Position numbers and translations under genes: made by a program | Notes under the pieces: generated by a model | The model's database searches: none | The model's input: the letters and a program-made list of their open reading frames with translations, nothing else | What the model was told of the DNA's origin: nothing | Shown here: positions 22,676 to 25,906 of the stretch, one piece after another | How positions within the stretch are numbered: the first letter of the stretch is position 1 | Layout: each line of letters starts with the position of its first letter | Assembly: GCA_002500765.1 (NCBI GenBank) | Contig: DLSX01000042.1 | Coordinates: 3,901-29,806 of the forward strand | Reading direction: 5' to 3' | Origin: Neorhizobium sp. UBA7851 | GTDB lineage: Bacteria; Pseudomonadota; Alphaproteobacteria; Rhizobiales; Rhizobiaceae | DNA: 25,906 nucleotides

Positions 22676-22808
22676 TGGACGATCCCGATGGAGCTCAGAA
22701 AAGCCTGAATGACATTTTCCGATGACCTATATCATCTTCGAACCGAAAAGGGAGATCGCGCCACCCGCAATATCGGATGACGCAAACCGCTTCGCCACTG
22801 GCGATGGC

Positions 22809-23738
22809 TCAAGCCGCTGACAGCGCTTCCTTCACGGCAATTTCGCCCATGAGAAGTGCTGCCTCGCGGCTCGTTGCGGCGGCGATGAAACGGCCGTTAT
22901 GGCAGAAGGTGGCGCCCTTGACGCCGGATACGGCTTCGAGTTCGCCGTTCGTCAGGCCCGCCCAGGATTTCGGCAGGTCGGCGCGCAGTTCGAAGCCGTC
23001 ATCAGCCTTGCGGATGCCGGTGACGCACCAGTCCTTGCCATCGCGCGGATGGACGACGAAGAGGAGATGATCGGCTCCAGCCTTTACGATTGCCGGGCGG
23101 AAGGGCATGCCCATGGGAAGTTCGAGAATACGGCCTTCGCCTGTCTTTTCGATCGCCTCGAGCACCAGCGTTTCGGCCCGCAGCTTTGCGGCGCGCTGAC
23201 CGACGCCTGCTTCGACAAAGGCGCGGGCAATGGAGAGTGCAGCGTGGAACGCGCGGTCATCGGCGCCCTCTTCCTTCTCGTCGAAAGTGGGCTTGAGGGT
23301 TTCGAGCAGGCTCGACAAGGTCAGACCCGCGAGCGGACCGGCGCTTTTCGGGCTGAGCGCGCCATTATCCATCAGATCGATCGGCAGGACGAAGCTCTTG
23401 TCGAAGGATGCGTGCAGAGCATCGACATGGGCTTCGGGAACGTTCATCGCCGCCAGATACTCGCGACCATAATGTTTCCAGATCAGGCCGAAGGAGCTGT
23501 AGGGCGCCTCGTCTTCACGCAATGGAGCGCCGCGCTGGTGATGGTCGAAAATCTGCTTCTCGGCATCATAGGCGCCGCCGACATCATAGATGATGCGATC
23601 GCTGCCGGGCGCGATCCATTCCGGCGCGCGGCTGCGAACGATTTTCGCCTCCGGAAAAAGCCGGGTCAGGATAACGCTGGAAAGAAGCTCATCGGCATGG
23701 AAGCCACCGGAATGGGTGACGAGATAATCTGGTTTCAT
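22809..23738 (-). CDS. MYG1/UPF0160-family protein (DHH-like metal-dependent hydrolase)
   Basis: 309 residues. VTHSGGFHADELLSSVIL (7-24) and FDHHQRG (64-70, with D65-H66-H67) are the conserved metal-binding motifs of the MYG1 family, related to DHH phosphoesterases. VLPIDLMDNG, DRAFHAALSIARAFVE and KDWCVTGIRK with ELRADLPKSWAGL complete the family pattern. Eukaryotic MYG1 is reported as a 3'-5' RNA exonuclease acting in nucleus and mitochondria; bacterial members are largely uncharacterised, so nuclease activity is an inference. The ATG is complementary to 23736-23738 and its SD is weak. It is separated from the GreA-like gene by 94 bp and is probably transcribed on its own or with it. Confidence 0.9.
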   Translation of the reverse strand: MKPDYLVTHSGGFHADELLSSVILTRLFPEAKIVRSRAPEWIAPGSDRIIYDVGGAYDAEKQIFDHHQRGAPLREDEAPYSSFGLIWKHYGREYLAAMNVPEAHVDALHASFDKSFVLPIDLMDNGALSPKSAGPLAGLTLSSLLETLKPTFDEKEEGADDRAFHAALSIARAFVEAGVGQRAAKLRAETLVLEAIEKTGEGRILELPMGMPFRPAIVKAGADHLLFVVHPRDGKDWCVTGIRKADDGFELRADLPKSWAGLTNGELEAVSGVKGATFCHNGRFIAAATSREAALLMGEIAVKEALSAA

Positions 23739-23832
23739 GCCGGGGATGCGCCTCTATTTGAATGAAGACGCATCAGATAGCCGCAGTCGGAGATGTTCAC
23801 AAGCACAGCCGCTCCATATGCGGCAAGGCTGA

Positions 23833-24315
23833 TTACGAAATCGCGATAATTTCGAGTTCCTGGTTACCGACGGTGACGAGATCGCCGACGGACTTGCCAT
23901 TCAGAGCACGCGCGACCGGCGATACATAGGAGATCGAGCCGGCCTTCGGATCGGCCTCATCCTCGCCGACGATGCGATAGGTCTGCTCGCGGCCATCATC
24001 GCGGCTGAAGCGAACGGTGCTGCCGAAAGCGACGGTATCATTCGACGCCGGTGGCGGGATGAGCTGGGCGGTGTGGACCCGTTCGGCGAAATAACGAATG
24101 TCGCGCGCCGGACCTGCCGCCTGCCTGCGGCGCTCGTTGATATCGTCGATCGCGTCTGTCGCCTCATAGGCATCGCGTGCGGCGTGCAACTGCTGCTCAA
24201 GCGCCTTCAGCCCTGTCTCCGTGACCAGGTTCGTGTGAGTAGAGATCGGCCGATCAGGCAGCACCGTTTCGGCGGCCGTCTCGGCACTTTCTTCCTTCAT
24301 GAAGGCAACGCTCAC
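23833..24315 (-). CDS. Divergent GreA/GreB-family transcription factor
   Basis: 160 residues from a GTG (complement of 24313-24315) with GAGGAG seven bases upstream; an ATG five codons later lacks that spacing. The C-terminal FKBP-like GreA domain is clear: VAFGSTVRFSRDDGREQTYRIVGEDEADPKAGSISYVSPVARALNGKSVGDLVTV. The N-terminal coiled coil (VTETGLKALEQQLHAARDAYEATDAIDDINERRRQAAGPARDIRYFAERV region) is altered: the acidic tip around DLKENAEY of GreA, which activates RNA polymerase cleavage, is not preserved and the hairpin looks shorter. It may therefore modulate rather than copy GreA. The gene starts 17 nt after the mutS stop, so it is co-transcribed with mutS. Confidence 0.85.
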   Translation of the reverse strand: MSVAFMKEESAETAAETVLPDRPISTHTNLVTETGLKALEQQLHAARDAYEATDAIDDINERRRQAAGPARDIRYFAERVHTAQLIPPPASNDTVAFGSTVRFSRDDGREQTYRIVGEDEADPKAGSISYVSPVARALNGKSVGDLVTVGNQELEIIAIS

Positions 24316-24332
24316 GCGCGAACTCCTCTACC

Positions 24333-25906
24333 TCAGGCCTTTTCGGCGGCCTGCTTCTTGAGTGCATAAAGCGCTTCGAGCGCCTCACGCGGGCTCATGT
24401 CATCCGGGTTGATCGCTTTCAACGCTTCATCGACCTTGGAGGATCCACCGCGCTTTTCTTCCTTGCGTACCGCGACCTGGAACAGCGGCAGGTCGTCGAT
24501 CAGCTGGCTTGCCGGGTTCTTGCGGTCGGAATCTTCCAGCTTGGTCAGAACGTCACGCGCACGGCTCACAACGCTATCGGGAAGGCCGGCAAGGCGGGCG
24601 ACCTGGATGCCGTAGGAACGATCTGCGGCACCGGGGCCGACCTCGTGCAGGAAGATCACTTCGCCATCCCATTCCTTCACCTTCATCGTGGCATTGGAAA
24701 GGCGGTTCAGCTTTTCCGAAAGGACGGTCAGCTCGTGGAAATGGGTGGCGAACAGGCCGCGGCAGCGATTGCCCTCGTGCAGGTGCTCGACGGAAGCCCA
24801 GGCGATCGACAGGCCGTCGAAGGTGGCGGTTCCCCGGCCGATCTCGTCGAGGATAACCAGCGAGCGATCAGTCGCCTGGTTGAGAATGGCCGCCGTTTCG
24901 ACCATCTCGACCATAAAGGTGGAGCGGCCGCGGGCGAGATCGTCCGAGGCGCCGACGCGGGAAAACAGTCGGTCCACGACGCCGATATGGGCGGATGCCA
25001 CCGGCACGAAGGAGCCCATCTGGGCCAGGATGGCGATCAGCGCATTCTGGCGCAGGAAGGTCGACTTACCGCCCATGTTCGGGCCGGTGAGCAGCCAGAG
25101 GGCGCCGAATTCGCCGCCGTCTTTTGGCGAAAGATCACATTCATTGGCGATGAACGGACCGGAAGACTGGCGGCGCAGCGCCTGCTCGACCACCGGATGA
25201 CGGCCGCCCTCTATGGCAAACATTCGGCTGTCATCGACGATCGGGCGGCGATAGTCCCATTCTTCGGCAAGCATGGCGAGACCACCGGCGACATCGATGA
25301 TCGACAGCGCACGGGCGCCGGCCTTGATCGCTTCGGCTTCAGCCGTCACCGCGGCGACCATGCGATCGAAGGCTTCGAGCTCGATCGTCAGCGCCTTGTC
25401 GGCGGCGTTGGCAATGCGGCTTTCGAGGTCGGCGAGTTCCGTCGTGGTGAAGCGCATCGCATTCGCCATCGTCTGGCGATGGATGAAGCGCGCCTTGGCC
25501 TCCGGCGTATCGGTCATCGGCCCTGAATTGCCGGCGGTGACCTCGATGAAATAACCGAGCACGTTGTTATGCTTGATCTTCAGCGACTTGATGCCGGTTT
25601 CCTCGGCATATTGAAGCTGCAACCCGGCGATTACCTTGCGGGACTGGTCACGCAGGGCGCGGACCTCATCCAGGTCGGAATTGGATCCATCGGCCAGAAA
25701 TCCACCGTCGCGCTTCAAAAGCGGCAGGTCTTCGGCCAGCATGTTGCCGAGCAGGGATTCGACCGCAACCGGCAGCGTCTTCAGATCGACAAGCGCTGCC
25801 GACAGTTCTTCAGGCAGCATCGGACCATCGAGGAATGCCGCTGCGCCGCGCGCCGCCTGCAGGCCCGTCAGGATCGCGCCGAGATCACGTGGGCCGCCGC
25901 GGTCGA
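24333..25906 (-). CDS. mutS: DNA mismatch repair protein MutS, N-terminal part outside window
   Basis: Partial gene. The frame is open to the window end; the first visible residues (DRGGPRDLGAILTGLQAARG) belong to the core/lever region, so the mismatch-binding N-terminus is missing here. The visible 523 residues include the clamp region and the ATPase: LLTGPNMGGKSTFLRQ (Walker A), MGSFVPVASAHIGVVDRLFSRVGASDDL, LVILDEIGRGTATFDGLSIAW (Walker B and switch) and LFATHFHELT. The C-terminal helix-turn-helix tail ends ALYALKKQAAEKA. MutS recognises mismatches and recruits MutL. A GreA-like gene follows after 17 nt. Confidence 0.98.
   Translation of the reverse strand, partial: DRGGPRDLGAILTGLQAARGAAAFLDGPMLPEELSAALVDLKTLPVAVESLLGNMLAEDLPLLKRDGGFLADGSNSDLDEVRALRDQSRKVIAGLQLQYAEETGIKSLKIKHNNVLGYFIEVTAGNSGPMTDTPEAKARFIHRQTMANAMRFTTTELADLESRIANAADKALTIELEAFDRMVAAVTAEAEAIKAGARALSIIDVAGGLAMLAEEWDYRRPIVDDSRMFAIEGGRHPVVEQALRRQSSGPFIANECDLSPKDGGEFGALWLLTGPNMGGKSTFLRQNALIAILAQMGSFVPVASAHIGVVDRLFSRVGASDDLARGRSTFMVEMVETAAILNQATDRSLVILDEIGRGTATFDGLSIAWASVEHLHEGNRCRGLFATHFHELTVLSEKLNRLSNATMKVKEWDGEVIFLHEVGPGAADRSYGIQVARLAGLPDSVVSRARDVLTKLEDSDRKNPASQLIDDLPLFQVAVRKEEKRGGSSKVDEALKAINPDDMSPREALEALYALKKQAAEKA

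Overview
The window looks like chromosomal DNA from a member of the Rhizobiaceae (Rhizobium/Agrobacterium type). Supporting signs are the high-GC coding bias, the block mdh-sucC-sucD next to zapE, an Omp19-like lipoprotein and sdhCDAB, the block glnD-murJ-trpS-usp-nfu-tsaB-rimI-fur/mur-plsC, and alphaproteobacterial regulatory words (a CtrA-type TTAA-N7-TTAACCAT box, an Irr-type ICE box, RIME-like palindromes). Almost every gene is on the minus strand. Only two supported genes are on the plus strand, and both encode small exported proteins. The window starts inside sucD and ends inside mutS.

Positions 1-9000 hold central carbon metabolism. Read on the minus strand, mdh, a small orphan membrane-protein gene, sucC and sucD form one tight unit. 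Upstream lie zapE, an Omp19/Inh-type lipoprotein gene and sdhC-sdhD-sdhA-sdhB, which ends in a clear rho-independent terminator. Together these encode malate dehydrogenase, succinyl-CoA synthetase and respiratory complex II, which are connected TCA steps. The most unusual object here is the AT-rich two-TM orphan gene (1716-2267). It is wedged between mdh and sucC with a TTG start and a strong Shine-Dalgarno (SD) sequence, and its last codons carry the SD of sucC.

Positions 9000-10770 are accessory. They hold a His-rich exported protein behind CtrA-like boxes, a SnoaL-like protein, and about 0.8 kb with no supportable gene. That gap contains a GC-rich hairpin-rich stretch, a 54-bp inverted repeat, and a 193-bp fold-back element with perfect 31-bp inverted arms.

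Positions 10770-14400 read as a likely iron/housekeeping operon on the minus strand: nfu, tsaB, rimI, a Cys-poor Fur-family regulator (Mur type) and plsC/olsA. A well-formed promoter sits just before nfu with an ICE-like palindrome over the expected start point. This suggests that Irr controls Fe-S assembly, and possibly mur by read-through. A universal stress protein gene precedes it.

Positions 14400-24300 hold a RIME-like palindromic element, trpS, a VOC-fold gene, a small exported M15-type peptidase (plus strand), murJ, glnD, a membrane-anchored AraC-type regulator, a MYG1-family protein and a divergent GreA-like factor. The GreA-like gene is translated directly after mutS (24333 to the window end). 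I saw no tRNA, rRNA, CRISPR array, insertion sequence or phage genes. I did not find a complete new multi-gene system. The best leads are the orphan gene in the TCA operon, the regulatory sites and the structured intergenic DNA.
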